NCBI GenBank assembly: GCA_039587475.1
Contig: JBDHIK010000300.1
Span: 39,450-103,449, forward strand
Length of the DNA stretch: 64,000 bases
Source: N074bin45 sp039587475
GTDB lineage: Bacteria > Gemmatimonadota > Gemmatimonadetes > Gemmatimonadales > GWC2-71-9
Reading direction: 5' to 3'
Notes under the pieces: model-generated
Databases searched by the model: none
Told to the model about the DNA's origin: nothing
What the model saw: only the letters and a program-made list of their open reading frames with translations
Position numbers and translations under genes: made by a program
Shown: in pieces, positions 17,917 to 26,621 of the stretch
Numbering within the stretch: position 1 is the stretch's first letter
Layout of the letters: the number at the start of each line of letters is the position of its first letter

Positions 17917-17999
17917 CCGAGCCTGCAGAGGGACGGAACTGCCGGGCCGTGGTTGCCGTTTGCTAGGACGACGCGGTCTTCACATTCGGAGGTGGCGCG

Positions 18000-18608
18000 A
18001 TGGTGTACGACTTTCTGGTGGACACCTATGCCACGGAACGCCTGAAGGTGCTGGCGATGTGGAGCATGTTCCGGGGCGACGATCTCCCGACCAGGCCGCA
18101 CCCTTCCGACAGGCGCGGGCGCAGTGTCCTGGAACACATGGTCCACCAGTGCCTCTCGGAGGACATCTGGTTTCGGACCATGCTGGGCATCGATGTCGGA
18201 GCCCCACCCGTGCCGGCCAACGAGACGCGGGTCGGTTTTCTGCAACAGTACGCCTTGGATTCGACTGCGCGGCTCATCGTGTTGCGAGCCAAGCCTGCAA
18301 CGTGGTGGGAGGGTGAGGTGCCGTTCTTTGAGGTCCAGCGGAGCCGGGCCTGGGTCATGGTGCGGCGGATCGCCCACACGGCGCATCACCGGGGACAGCA
18401 GGCGGTCCTGCTTCGCGTGCTGGGTCGAGACGTCTACAGCACCTACGGTCCCACGGCGGATACCGGCGGGCTGATGAAGGACCATGCCCCCACGGTCTAT
18501 CCCTGGGTGACCGAAGAGGAGCTCCTGGCCGGCGAGTCGTCGGGCGGGGCCAAGCGGGCGTTGCACGGTCGTGCCGGTGCCGTCGTCACTGAACGCCCCG
18601 ACCGATGA
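18000..18608 (+). CDS. DinB-like four-helix metal-binding protein
   Basis: 202 residues; GGAGG lies about eight bases before the ATG. Helical throughout, with one conserved histidine in the 'LEHMVHQCLSEDIWF' helix and two in 'RIAHTAHHRGQQAVLLRVLGRDV', the metal triad of DinB/YfiT-type proteins. Some members are thiol-dependent transferases (bacillithiol or mycothiol), but most have no known reaction. A C-terminal tail beyond 'PWVTEEELLAGESS' is unique. Stand-alone gene followed by the hydrolase-OsmC fusion. Confidence 0.85.
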   Translation: MVYDFLVDTYATERLKVLAMWSMFRGDDLPTRPHPSDRRGRSVLEHMVHQCLSEDIWFRTMLGIDVGAPPVPANETRVGFLQQYALDSTARLIVLRAKPATWWEGEVPFFEVQRSRAWVMVRRIAHTAHHRGQQAVLLRVLGRDVYSTYGPTADTGGLMKDHAPTVYPWVTEEELLAGESSGGAKRALHGRAGAVVTERPDR

Positions 18609-18671
18609 ACCCTGCCGGCACACCCCGCGCTCACCGCAGGATACTCAACCCGCTCTCGCGGAGATCTGTCC

Positions 18672-19901
18672 ATGTCGACTGAACGCCTGACGTTCCCGGG
18701 AGCTCTGGGAGATGCCCTCGCCGCCCGCCTCGACCGACCGGCCACGGCACCTCGAGCCACCGCTCTCTTTGCCCATTGCTTCACGTGCTCCAAGGACTTC
18801 AAGGCCGTGCGTCGCATCAGCCAGGCGCTGATTGATGAGGGCATTGCCGTGCTGTCGTTCGATTTCACCGGGTTGGGTGAGAGCGAGGGCGACTTCGCCG
18901 ACACCAATTTTTCCTCCAACGTCGACGACCTCGAAGCGGCGGCACGGTTCCTCGAGGAAGGCGTCGGCGCGCCGTCCCTGCTCATTGGTCATAGCCTGGG
19001 TGGCGCCGCCGCACTGGCGGTGGCCCACCGTCTCGATTCGGTCCGTGCGGTGGCCTCCATCGCCGCCCCGAGCGATCCCGCCCACCTGGTGTCCACGCTG
19101 GAGCGCGCCGCCCCGGCGTTGGGGACCAGCGACGAGGCGGAGGTGACCCTGGCCGGAAGGTCGTTCACCATCAGGCGACAACTGTTGGAGGACCTCGAAG
19201 CCCAGCGGCTCACGACGCTGGTGCGCGACCTGGGCCGTCCGCTGATGATCTTTCATTCCCCAGTCGATGCCATCGTGGGCATCGAACACGCCGCGGCTCT
19301 GTATCAGGCGGCAAGGCATCCCAAGAGCTTTGTCTCACTGGATACCGCTGATCACCTGCTCCTGAACGATCCGGCGGACGCGGCCCTGGTCGGTTCCGTG
19401 ATGGCTGCCTGGGCCGGACGGTATCTCCCCGAGGTCCCCGGACATGGCGATCAGGAGGGTACCGTGGTGGTCGAAACGGGTGCCTCCGGGTACTTCACCG
19501 ACATCCATGCTGGCCACCATCACCTGGCGGCGGACGAGCCGAGGTCGGTGGGAGGCAGCGACCGCGGACCGACCCCCTACGACCTCCTCCTCAGCGCGCT
19601 CGGCGCCTGTACCACCATGACGCTTCGCATGTACGCCGACCGAAAGGGCTGGCCGCTCGAGGGCGTCCGGGCCAGGCTCCGGCACGAGAAGATCCACGCC
19701 ACTGACTGCGCTGACTGTGAGACGACCGCTGGGTTCATTGACCGGATCGAACGCGATCTGGAGTTGACCGGGCCGCTCGATGACGGTCAACGACGCCGGT
19801 TGCTAGACATCGCGGACAAGTGCCCGGTGCACAAGACGCTGTCGTCGGAGACTGTGGTGGCGACCCGGGAAGTGACCACCGTTCAGGACGACGAGTCGTA
19901 G
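18672..19901 (+). CDS. Bifunctional alpha/beta hydrolase-OsmC fusion protein
   Basis: 409 residues. Residues 1 to about 255 are an alpha/beta hydrolase with 'GHSLGGAAAL' as nucleophile elbow, an acid in 'HSPVDAIVGIEHA' and a histidine in 'DTADHLLLND'. Residues of about 270-409 are an OsmC domain ('DRGPTPYDLLLSALGACTTMTLRMYADRKGWPLEGV', 'RRRLLDIADKCPVHKTLSS'). The OsmC peroxidatic cysteines are in GACTT and KCPVH. This fusion is a known arrangement. The likely role is detoxification of organic peroxides or thioesters, but the joint substrate is unproven. Confidence 0.93.
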   Translation: MSTERLTFPGALGDALAARLDRPATAPRATALFAHCFTCSKDFKAVRRISQALIDEGIAVLSFDFTGLGESEGDFADTNFSSNVDDLEAAARFLEEGVGAPSLLIGHSLGGAAALAVAHRLDSVRAVASIAAPSDPAHLVSTLERAAPALGTSDEAEVTLAGRSFTIRRQLLEDLEAQRLTTLVRDLGRPLMIFHSPVDAIVGIEHAAALYQAARHPKSFVSLDTADHLLLNDPADAALVGSVMAAWAGRYLPEVPGHGDQEGTVVVETGASGYFTDIHAGHHHLAADEPRSVGGSDRGPTPYDLLLSALGACTTMTLRMYADRKGWPLEGVRARLRHEKIHATDCADCETTAGFIDRIERDLELTGPLDDGQRRRLLDIADKCPVHKTLSSETVVATREVTTVQDDES

Positions 19902-19989
19902 CGAAGCGCACCGGGACCGCCCGCTGAATCCTTCCTCGCTGCGGACCCGTACGGCCCGGTCGCATCCCCTCACCCGACAGGAGGTCGTC

Positions 19990-20445
19990 ATGTTCGGTCC
20001 CGTGCGTCGCTTTGGCTGGGCCCTGTTCGCTCCAGCCTTGTTCCTGCTGCCCTCCGCCGCCAGCGCCCAGTCGGACGCTGACCGGGCGGGTGTCGAGGCT
20101 GCCGTCCTCGACTACGTCGAGGGGATCTACCTGGTCCAGCCCGAGCGGATCGAACGCAGCGTCCACAAGGACTTGCGGAAGGTCGGTTATTGGCGGCAGG
20201 ACAGTGCGTCGGACTACCAGGAAGCTCCGATGACCTATCAGCAGTTGTACGACCTTGCGGCTCGCTGGAATGCCAATGGTCAGGTCGATCCCGAGACGGC
20301 GCCCAAAGACATCGTCGTGTTCGACGTACTCGACAAGACCGCCGCAGCCAAGCTGACCGCGGCCTGGGGTGTCGACTACTTCCAACTCGGCAAGTACGAT
20401 GGCACATGGATGATCGTCAACGTGCTGTGGCAGAGCGTCGACTAG
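19990..20445 (+). CDS. Secreted lumazine-binding-like (NTF2 superfamily) protein
   Basis: 151 residues; ACAGGAGG is placed ideally before the ATG. A signal peptide ends at ASAQ. The mature domain ('AAVLDYVEGIYLVQPERIERSVHKDLRKVGYW', 'VFDVLDKTAAAKLTAAWGVDYFQLGKYDGTWMIVNVLWQ') fits the putative lumazine-binding family within the NTF2 fold. Ligand and reaction are unknown. It is the fourth NTF2-like domain in the first 21 kb. Confidence 0.85.
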   Translation: MFGPVRRFGWALFAPALFLLPSAASAQSDADRAGVEAAVLDYVEGIYLVQPERIERSVHKDLRKVGYWRQDSASDYQEAPMTYQQLYDLAARWNANGQVDPETAPKDIVVFDVLDKTAAAKLTAAWGVDYFQLGKYDGTWMIVNVLWQSVD

Positions 20446-20563
20446 ACGGCCCGGCAGGTGTTCGCTTCGGGGTGAGCCGGAGGGAGAACCAGGGGATAGT
20501 GGCGGCCGGCTGGGAGCGGGGCTACCTTCGGGACTCGTCCTTCCCCAGACACAGCGCACGCCG

Positions 20564-21265
20564 ATGCCTCACGACTCCGGTCCCGAACCGCCCGAGTGGC
20601 AGCAACCCGACCTCATCCCGCTCGAGGACTATCGGGAATACCCCGTGGCCGACATGCGAACCCGGGCGCTGGAGTTCTATCAGGAGCTGAATCGTCGCCG
20701 TACGGTCCGGGAGTTTTCGTCCCGGGAGGTTCCCCGCGACGTCCTGGAACACTGTCTCCTGGCCGCCGGGACCGCACCATCGGGCGCCCACCGGCAACCC
20801 TGGCGTTTCGTGGTGGTGTCTGACCCCGGACTCAAGAAGCGCATTCGCGAGGCCGCCGAACTCGAGGAACAGGAGTTTTACGAAAGTCGGGCGCCCGAAG
20901 AATGGCTCGAAGCCTTGGCGCCCCTGGGGACCGATGCTCGGAAACCGTTCCTCGAGACTGCGCCGTGCCTGATCGCCATATTCGCCGAACGATTCGGTCT
21001 CAGGCACGACGGCTTTCATGTGCAGAACTACTATGTCAGCGAGTCCGTCGGAATCGCCACGGGCATGCTGATTGCCGCACTCCATCGTGCCGGCCTCGCC
21101 ACCTTGACGCATACGCCCAGTCCCATGGGGTTTCTCAACGAACTTCTGGACCGGCCCAAGAACGAACGCCCCTTTCTCCTTCTGGTCGTGGGGTTCCCCG
21201 ACCCGGAGGCGAAGGTCCCCAACCTCACACGAAAGCCGCTCGACGCCATCGCCGACTTTCGCTGA
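20564..21265 (+). CDS. Nitroreductase-fold flavoprotein, iodotyrosine-deiodinase-like
   Basis: 233 residues. The FMN-binding start is 'ELNRRRTVREFSSREVPRDVLEHCLLAAGTAPSGAHRQPWRFVVV'. The C-terminal 'NERPFLLLVVGFPDPEAKVPNLTRKPLDAI' closely matches the remembered end of iodotyrosine deiodinase (VPDLKRKPLDQI in the human enzyme). The lid stretch 'LEEQEFYESR' keeps a Glu and Tyr as in the deiodinase substrate lid. It may reductively dehalogenate halotyrosines or act on another aromatic; this is inference. No membrane anchor is present. It lies 27 bases upstream of the cyclophilin gene. Confidence 0.87.
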   Translation: MPHDSGPEPPEWQQPDLIPLEDYREYPVADMRTRALEFYQELNRRRTVREFSSREVPRDVLEHCLLAAGTAPSGAHRQPWRFVVVSDPGLKKRIREAAELEEQEFYESRAPEEWLEALAPLGTDARKPFLETAPCLIAIFAERFGLRHDGFHVQNYYVSESVGIATGMLIAALHRAGLATLTHTPSPMGFLNELLDRPKNERPFLLLVVGFPDPEAKVPNLTRKPLDAIADFR

Positions 21266-21291
21266 CCCGTTCCCGAACCCCACAGGCGGAC

Positions 21292-21780
21292 ATGAGCACC
21301 ATCACGCTGACGACATCACACGGCGACATCCTCATCGAATTGCATGCCAACGAGGCCCCGGTCACGGTGGAGAACTTCCTGGCCTACGTCGACGCGGGTC
21401 ACTTCGACGGCACCATCTTCCATCGGGTCATCCCCGGCTTCATGGTCCAGGGTGGCGGGTTCGAGGCCAACATGAACCAGAAGGCGACGCGCGACCCCAT
21501 CAAGAACGAGGCGGACAACGGGCTCAAGAACAAGCGAGGAACGTTGTCGATGGCCCGGACATCGGACGTCAACAGTGCCACCAGCCAGTTCTTCATCAAC
21601 CTCACGGACAACGTGTTCCTGGATCATGGATCCAGGGACTTCGGCTATGCCGTGTTCGCCAGTGTGGTGGACGGGATGGACGTGGTGGACGCCATCGCGG
21701 GCGTCGCCACGGGGAACCACGGTGGGCATTCAGACGTCCCGGTCGAACCGGTGAGAATCGAGAAGGCCGTCAGGGCCTGA
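21292..21780 (+). CDS. ppiB: Peptidyl-prolyl cis-trans isomerase, cyclophilin type
   Basis: 162 residues, the size of a single cyclophilin domain with no signal peptide, so cytoplasmic. It starts at MSTITLTTSHGD; the frame is open far upstream but overlaps the nitroreductase gene there. Hallmarks are 'TIFHRVIPGFMVQGGGF', 'KNKRGTLSMARTSDVNSATSQFFINLTDN' and 'GYAVFASVVDGMDVVDAIA'. It catalyses proline isomerisation during folding. Its 3' end overlaps the convergent SulP gene by 11 bases. Confidence 0.95.
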   Translation: MSTITLTTSHGDILIELHANEAPVTVENFLAYVDAGHFDGTIFHRVIPGFMVQGGGFEANMNQKATRDPIKNEADNGLKNKRGTLSMARTSDVNSATSQFFINLTDNVFLDHGSRDFGYAVFASVVDGMDVVDAIAGVATGNHGGHSDVPVEPVRIEKAVRA

Positions 21781-23284
21781 GGTCGGTCTCGCCGAATACC
21801 TGCTGCATGATGCGTCTGGCCTGGGGGGGCATCCCGGTGATTTCCACCTCCAGGCCCGCCAGCCGAGCCTCGTTGCTTACCGTCTTCATCGCCAACGCGC
21901 CGGTATAATCGATTCGTCCCAGGCTCGACATGTCGAGGAGCAGCCTGCTGGCGTTTGGGTGGGCCGCCAGTTGGTTCAGAAGCGCCTCTTCCAGGCCGGG
22001 CGCGGAGGCGAAGAACAGGACCCCCATCGGCTCCAGGCGAAGGGTCCCATTCTCCGCGCTGGAGCGGACATCGACGTGCAGCTCGCGCCATACGTGAACC
22101 ATGGTGGCGGCGCCGATCCCCAGAATCACCGCATACTCCACGTGGGGCGCCAGCCACAGGGTGGCGATGGCCGTGGTCCACGCGACGAAAGCCTGCGGCC
22201 GTGATTTCGCCACCAGGCGAACCATGCGCGGGATGGCGATCAGCTGAAGGACCGCGGCGATGACGATGGCCCCGAGGATGGCGCGGGGTAGCGGGGCCAG
22301 GATGCCGGCGAACGGAAGAAACAGCAGCAACGTCAGGCCGGTGATTGCTCCGGCCCACTGAGAACGCGCGCCCGCCAGCCGGCTCACCGATGTCCGGGAG
22401 AACGATCCGCCAACCGGAAAGCCACCCGACAACCCCGAGGCCAGGTTGGCGACCCCCTGTGAGACGAACTCCCGGCTGGGATTCCAACGCTCGCGATCCT
22501 GGGCTGCAAAGGTCCGTGCGATCGCTGCCGGTTCGGCGAAGCCGACCAGCGCGATGATGGCCGCCGGGATGAGGAGGCCGCCGACGGCGGTCCAGGGAAC
22601 GTCGAGCGAGATCGGCGGCAGGCCCGCGGGCAAGCTGCCGACCACCGTGCCGCCGTACCCGGTGATCACGCTGTATCCCATGCCAAGGAGTACCGCCACG
22701 AGCACGCCGGGAAACAGACGGTGCAGCCGCCGGCCTCCCAGAATGGCCAGGACCGTGAACGCCGCCAGCGCGACGGCCGTCGGCTCCCACTCCCCCGGGT
22801 GGGCCAGCGCCCAGACGGCTCGACCGAGGAGCGTCCCGTCCGGCGGTTGGGCGCCGAGCGCGGTGGGGAGTTGCGAGGAGATGATGAGAATCGCGGCGGC
22901 GGTGGTGAAGCCGACGAGTACCGGTTCCGACATGAGGTACGACAGCCAGCCCGCCTTCATGAAGCCCAGGGCCACCCGGATGACTCCGACCAGTATGGCC
23001 AACAGGGCGGCCAGGGCGACATACTCGGAACTGAGCGGGGCGGCCATCGTTCCCAGGGCCCCGAAGGTCAGCAAACTGGTAATGGCGACCGGACCTGTTT
23101 GCAGGTACCGGGAGGAGGCGACGGCCGCGGCGATCAGGGCAGGAAGGGCAGCAGCATACAGCCCGTGCTGGGCCGGCATGCCCGCCAGGTCGGCATAGGC
23201 CACCGCCTGGGGAATCAGGACGGCGGCGACGCTCAGGCCTGCGACGAGGTCCCCGGCTGTGATGCGCACCCACGGTCTCCGCAT
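21770..23284 (-). CDS. SulP family anion transporter with STAS domain
   Basis: 504 residues. About 12-14 membrane helices run from 'LVAGLSVAAVLIPQAVAYADLAGMPAQHGLYAAALPALI' (the SulP signature) to around residue 390. The C-terminal part is a cytoplasmic STAS domain with 'LLLDMSSLGRIDYTGALAM'. It should import sulfate, bicarbonate or another anion, probably with sodium or protons. A 604-codon frame on the same strand is a shadow. No carbonic anhydrase or sulfur gene is adjacent to narrow the substrate. Confidence 0.94.
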   Translation of the reverse strand: MRRPWVRITAGDLVAGLSVAAVLIPQAVAYADLAGMPAQHGLYAAALPALIAAAVASSRYLQTGPVAITSLLTFGALGTMAAPLSSEYVALAALLAILVGVIRVALGFMKAGWLSYLMSEPVLVGFTTAAAILIISSQLPTALGAQPPDGTLLGRAVWALAHPGEWEPTAVALAAFTVLAILGGRRLHRLFPGVLVAVLLGMGYSVITGYGGTVVGSLPAGLPPISLDVPWTAVGGLLIPAAIIALVGFAEPAAIARTFAAQDRERWNPSREFVSQGVANLASGLSGGFPVGGSFSRTSVSRLAGARSQWAGAITGLTLLLFLPFAGILAPLPRAILGAIVIAAVLQLIAIPRMVRLVAKSRPQAFVAWTTAIATLWLAPHVEYAVILGIGAATMVHVWRELHVDVRSSAENGTLRLEPMGVLFFASAPGLEEALLNQLAAHPNASRLLLDMSSLGRIDYTGALAMKTVSNEARLAGLEVEITGMPPQARRIMQQVFGETDLRP

Positions 23285-23388
23285 TGAAGTGTTCGGAATG
23301 TAACGCTACCGGCCAAGCACCGAGGCCGGTGCCCGGGTCTCTCCTGCCGCCCTGGCACCGGCCTCGTTCCCGCGTGGGAGCGGTGGCG

Positions 23389-24726
23389 CTAGATCTGCCC
23401 CCGCGTGACGTAGGAGAACTGGGGCTGGATCGAATCCTCGTGCATCGTGTTGGTGACACTGCTGCCCGGAACTGGCCCGGATGGACCGTAGATGGGTCCG
23501 GATCCGCTGTTCTCGAACACGTGGTAGTACCCGACGGTGATCTCGAGATGCCGGGTCGGACGGATCCCCACGCCGAAGGTGGCGTGGTGCTGGACCACGG
23601 CCGGCGCCGGCACGTTGATCATGGACCATTCATCGGGAATCGGGTTCTGGGAGTAGTTGTAGCCGCCGTACAGCGCGAACAGGGACGAGGCATCGAACTT
23701 GAGTCCCGTGGCGATGGAGTAGATGTTCTGCCACGCGAAGCCCGAGACGGATCCGTCAGCATTGAAGGGGCTCGATCCCTGCAGTTCGAAGCCGGGGGTA
23801 CTCTCGTAGAAGTAGTACTTGAAGTCCCCGGTGAGGAGCAGTGACGGAAGAGCCTGCACGCCGATGCCGGCTCCGGCGATGGCAGGGGCGTTCAACTTGA
23901 ACTTGATGGTCCGCGGTTCGCCGAAGTTGGCCAGGTTGGGATTGGCGTGCGTGGAGTTCCATTCGAAGGAGCTGAACCACTGCTCGCTCGCGTAGGAAGC
24001 GCCCAGGGCGATCATGTCGTTGACGTTGTAGAGCAATCCGAGCTGGAAGCCATACCCGAAGGCGCCGTCCGCCGCGCCGGCCTGTGGGAAGTAGGCGGTG
24101 CCACTCCCGGAGTCGAAGTCCGGTGCCGCGACAGGAGCCGGGATGATGGCGAGCTGTGCCCAGTCGATATTGACTGCGGCGCCCAGCCACAGTTTCTCCG
24201 TCGCCTCCCAGGCCACCGACGGCGTCACCTTGAGCAGCGAGTAGTTGCTGTAGACCTGCCCGAAGCCGTTGGGTTGCGGAAACAGAATGGGGTTGGTGCC
24301 GTTGGGTGGATTCTGCTCGGCTGGGTAGTCAACGCCGAAGCCGCCGATCCCCAGGCCGCCCAATCCGAGCACGACGCGTTCGCTCGACAACTTGTAGGTG
24401 GCGCCGAAGGCCGGAATCGGGACCCAGTCACTCACGCTGGTCGTGGAGCCACTGAACGGGCCGGCGCTGCTGGCCACGCTGCGGTCGGCCTTGAAGGCTT
24501 CCATGCTGAATTCCATGCGCGTCCCGTCGAAGGCCATCAGGCCAGCGGGATTCAGGGCAAACGTCCCCAGCAGACTGGCGGGTGCGGCAATGCCCGCGCC
24601 GCCCATCGCGGCGTTGATGGCTCCCACGCCGTGCAGGAAGTGGCCATCCGTGGCCTCGGCCGTGGGCGCGCTCGCCAGCAGCAGCAGGCCGACGAGGCCC
24701 ATGCCTGACAAATGACGACGGATCAT
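23389..24726 (-). CDS. OmpP1/FadL-type outer membrane barrel
   Basis: 445 residues starting at MIRRHLSGM, where AAGGAGG is placed five bases before the ATG; a longer start at 24750 was rejected. A signal peptide ends at AEATD, and the mature N-terminus begins 'GHFLHGVGAINAAMGGAGIAAPASLLGTFALNPAGLMAFDG', the FadL hatch with its NPA motif. The rest alternates as beta strands and ends 'QPQFSYVTRGQI'. FadL proteins import hydrophobic compounds such as long-chain fatty acids. It lies 43 bases after the gene at 24770, probably as an operon. Confidence 0.93.
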   Translation of the reverse strand: MIRRHLSGMGLVGLLLLASAPTAEATDGHFLHGVGAINAAMGGAGIAAPASLLGTFALNPAGLMAFDGTRMEFSMEAFKADRSVASSAGPFSGSTTSVSDWVPIPAFGATYKLSSERVVLGLGGLGIGGFGVDYPAEQNPPNGTNPILFPQPNGFGQVYSNYSLLKVTPSVAWEATEKLWLGAAVNIDWAQLAIIPAPVAAPDFDSGSGTAYFPQAGAADGAFGYGFQLGLLYNVNDMIALGASYASEQWFSSFEWNSTHANPNLANFGEPRTIKFKLNAPAIAGAGIGVQALPSLLLTGDFKYYFYESTPGFELQGSSPFNADGSVSGFAWQNIYSIATGLKFDASSLFALYGGYNYSQNPIPDEWSMINVPAPAVVQHHATFGVGIRPTRHLEITVGYYHVFENSGSGPIYGPSGPVPGSSVTNTMHEDSIQPQFSYVTRGQI

Positions 24727-24769
24727 GTTTCCTCCTTGGATTGTATCCATGCGGTGGCCTGGGCCACGT

Positions 24770-25324
24770 TTAGTACAAGCTTTCCTCGACCTTGTCCCGT
24801 ACCTCGTTTTCGATGGACCCCGGCATCCGCATGTTGGCGGCGAATTTCATCTTGCCGGCGTCTTCGAAGTACATCTTCATGCGGAACATGCTGTCGACCA
24901 TGTAGATGGTGATCTCCTCTCCCGTGCGCGTCAGAAGAATCGCGAAGGGGAAGGCTGCGGCGTGGTCGAGACCGGGGCACGTCAGATCGGAGCGCGAGTC
25001 GTCGTTGCCCGCCCCCACGATGGCAAAGGCGCGGCTCTCGATCGGCGCGCCGGTGATCCCGATGAGGGCGACGTTGCGATCTGCGTAGTCGAGCAGGAAG
25101 ACAGGCCGCGTCTCCCACTTGCGATCTCCGCCCTTGGCTGTGAGGGCTTCATAGAGGGCGGTGGCCACCTCCAGCAGGCCGTTGTCGCCTTGAAGCTTCA
25201 CCGAGGCGATCTTCTCGATCTTGTCTTCGAACGGACCACCGGCCACGACACCCATCGTCTTGCTGATGAGACCCCGATCACGCATCTGGCCGTACTGGCG
25301 GTTGGCGAGATGATCCTTGAACAC
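24770..25324 (-). CDS. Conserved-looking protein of unknown function upstream of FadL gene
   Basis: 184 residues from a GTG preceded closely by GGAGGG; an ATG at codon 14 is the alternative. There is no clear signal peptide. It has a mixed alpha/beta pattern: 'GLLEVATALYEALTAKGGDRKWETRPVFLLDYADRNVALIGITG', 'HAAAFPFAILLTRTGEEITIYMVDSMFRMKMYFEDAGKMKFAANM'. I do not recognise the family. Its position directly upstream of the FadL-type gene suggests a role linked to uptake or use of a hydrophobic substrate, but that rests on context only. Confidence 0.72.
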   Translation of the reverse strand: MFKDHLANRQYGQMRDRGLISKTMGVVAGGPFEDKIEKIASVKLQGDNGLLEVATALYEALTAKGGDRKWETRPVFLLDYADRNVALIGITGAPIESRAFAIVGAGNDDSRSDLTCPGLDHAAAFPFAILLTRTGEEITIYMVDSMFRMKMYFEDAGKMKFAANMRMPGSIENEVRDKVEESLY

Positions 25325-25470
25325 CCCTCCGCGGCGTATGAGCGTTCGATGAAGGCCGTTGGAGAGGCCTTCAGAGGGCTGTCACGGCGCCACAATCCGC
25401 GCTATCATGACGGGGAGGACAGACGCACGAGCCCGACACGAATTGGGCAACCAGTTTCGGGGGAACGCGC

Positions 25471-26541
25471 ATGTGCGATCGGGATCCGGGTATACGGATG
25501 GTTCTGGCGACTGCGGTCGCGCTCATGGCTGCGGTGACGTTTGCCGCGCCAACCGTTGCCGCGGCCCAGGGTCAGGCAGGCGCTCACCAGTGGCGATTCC
25601 AATCCCGGGCCCACGTCGACCTGTGGTTCCATGGGCTGGCCGTCGTCGGCTACGAGGGGTTTGGTCTCCTGCCGCTCTACGACCCGGGGTACGCCGATGC
25701 CGTGCGCTCCCTGAAGGAGACCCGCGGCGTCGCACCAACCCCGCTGGACGTCGCCGCTCCCCGGCTCCTGGAGGCGTTCGACCGGGACAGTCTTTTCGAA
25801 GTGCTACACTTCGTCCCTCTCTACTTCGAACATGGGACCGTCGAAAGCGTCCTTGGCGCACTTGACGCCGTGGCCCTGGGGCAGGAGCCTCAGGCGCTCG
25901 GCGCGGAGATCGTCGTGGCCGTGATCACGGGAGATGCACGCCGGCAGGTGTTGGGAGAATTCGTGGCGGCCCTACGTGCCGAGTGGAGCCTGTTCTTCGA
26001 GGCCGTGTGGCAGGAGCAGACGGATGCCCGTCAGGTGCGACTCGAGGAGGCGCAACGGTTCTGGGGCGCTGTGCTGGAGCCGTCGCTGGCACCGTTCCTT
26101 GCGCGACGTGGGCTGGGTGGTGGCGCAGTGTACGCATCCGCCGCTCTCGGTGCGGAAGGCCGGGTCTTCGCCGGTGCGCCGGGCAATCAACTGGACAATC
26201 GGGCGGCGGGAGCCCTTCCGCCGCCTCCGGTGAGTGACGATGTCATGGCGTTCGCGCTGGTTCGGGAGGTGTGCTTTCCGCTCGTGAGCCAGGTGGTGGC
26301 TCGCTCCCGCGCCGGCCACTGGGATCGCGTCGTGGCGGAACGGATGAGCAGCATCGGCGCGGTGCGTTGCGGCGCCGCCTTGCTGGATCGCCATGTCCCC
26401 GACCAGGCCACGCCGTATCGCATGGCGTTCCTGCGGGCCGCGGATGTACCGGAGGCCTCGCCCGAGGATTTTGCTGCGGTCTTCCCGTTGGACCCGAGTG
26501 TCGAGCAGGGAATCGAAGACGCGCTCGATCTCGATGCCTGA
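25471..26541 (+). CDS. Secreted protein of unknown function
   Basis: 356 residues. The ATG at 25471 gives a positively charged leader and GGGGGAA lies seven bases upstream; an ATG at codon 10 would leave an uncharged leader. The signal peptide ends at VAAAQG. The mature protein is mostly helical ('SRAHVDLWFHGLAVVGYEGFGLLPLYDPGYADAVRSLKETRG'). The H-x-D-x-W-F-H opening is also seen in uncharacterised secreted proteins of related bacteria, as far as I recall. No catalytic motif is clear. It ends 80 bases before the ferredoxin-NrfD gene and may share its transcript. Confidence 0.8.
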   Translation: MCDRDPGIRMVLATAVALMAAVTFAAPTVAAAQGQAGAHQWRFQSRAHVDLWFHGLAVVGYEGFGLLPLYDPGYADAVRSLKETRGVAPTPLDVAAPRLLEAFDRDSLFEVLHFVPLYFEHGTVESVLGALDAVALGQEPQALGAEIVVAVITGDARRQVLGEFVAALRAEWSLFFEAVWQEQTDARQVRLEEAQRFWGAVLEPSLAPFLARRGLGGGAVYASAALGAEGRVFAGAPGNQLDNRAAGALPPPPVSDDVMAFALVREVCFPLVSQVVARSRAGHWDRVVAERMSSIGAVRCGAALLDRHVPDQATPYRMAFLRAADVPEASPEDFAAVFPLDPSVEQGIEDALDLDA

Positions 26542-26621
26542 CGCGGGCGGCCGTGCCGGAAGGCCGGGTGCGGCCCCGGTGAACTCGAGCGCCGTGCTTT
26601 GTGAGGAGGGTGCATAACACC

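Noticed and set aside
21645..23459. 604-codon minus-strand frame over the SulP gene
   Set aside because: Same-strand shadow in another frame; the 504-residue frame has the SulP signature and STAS domain while this one is Arg/Gly/Pro-rich noise.
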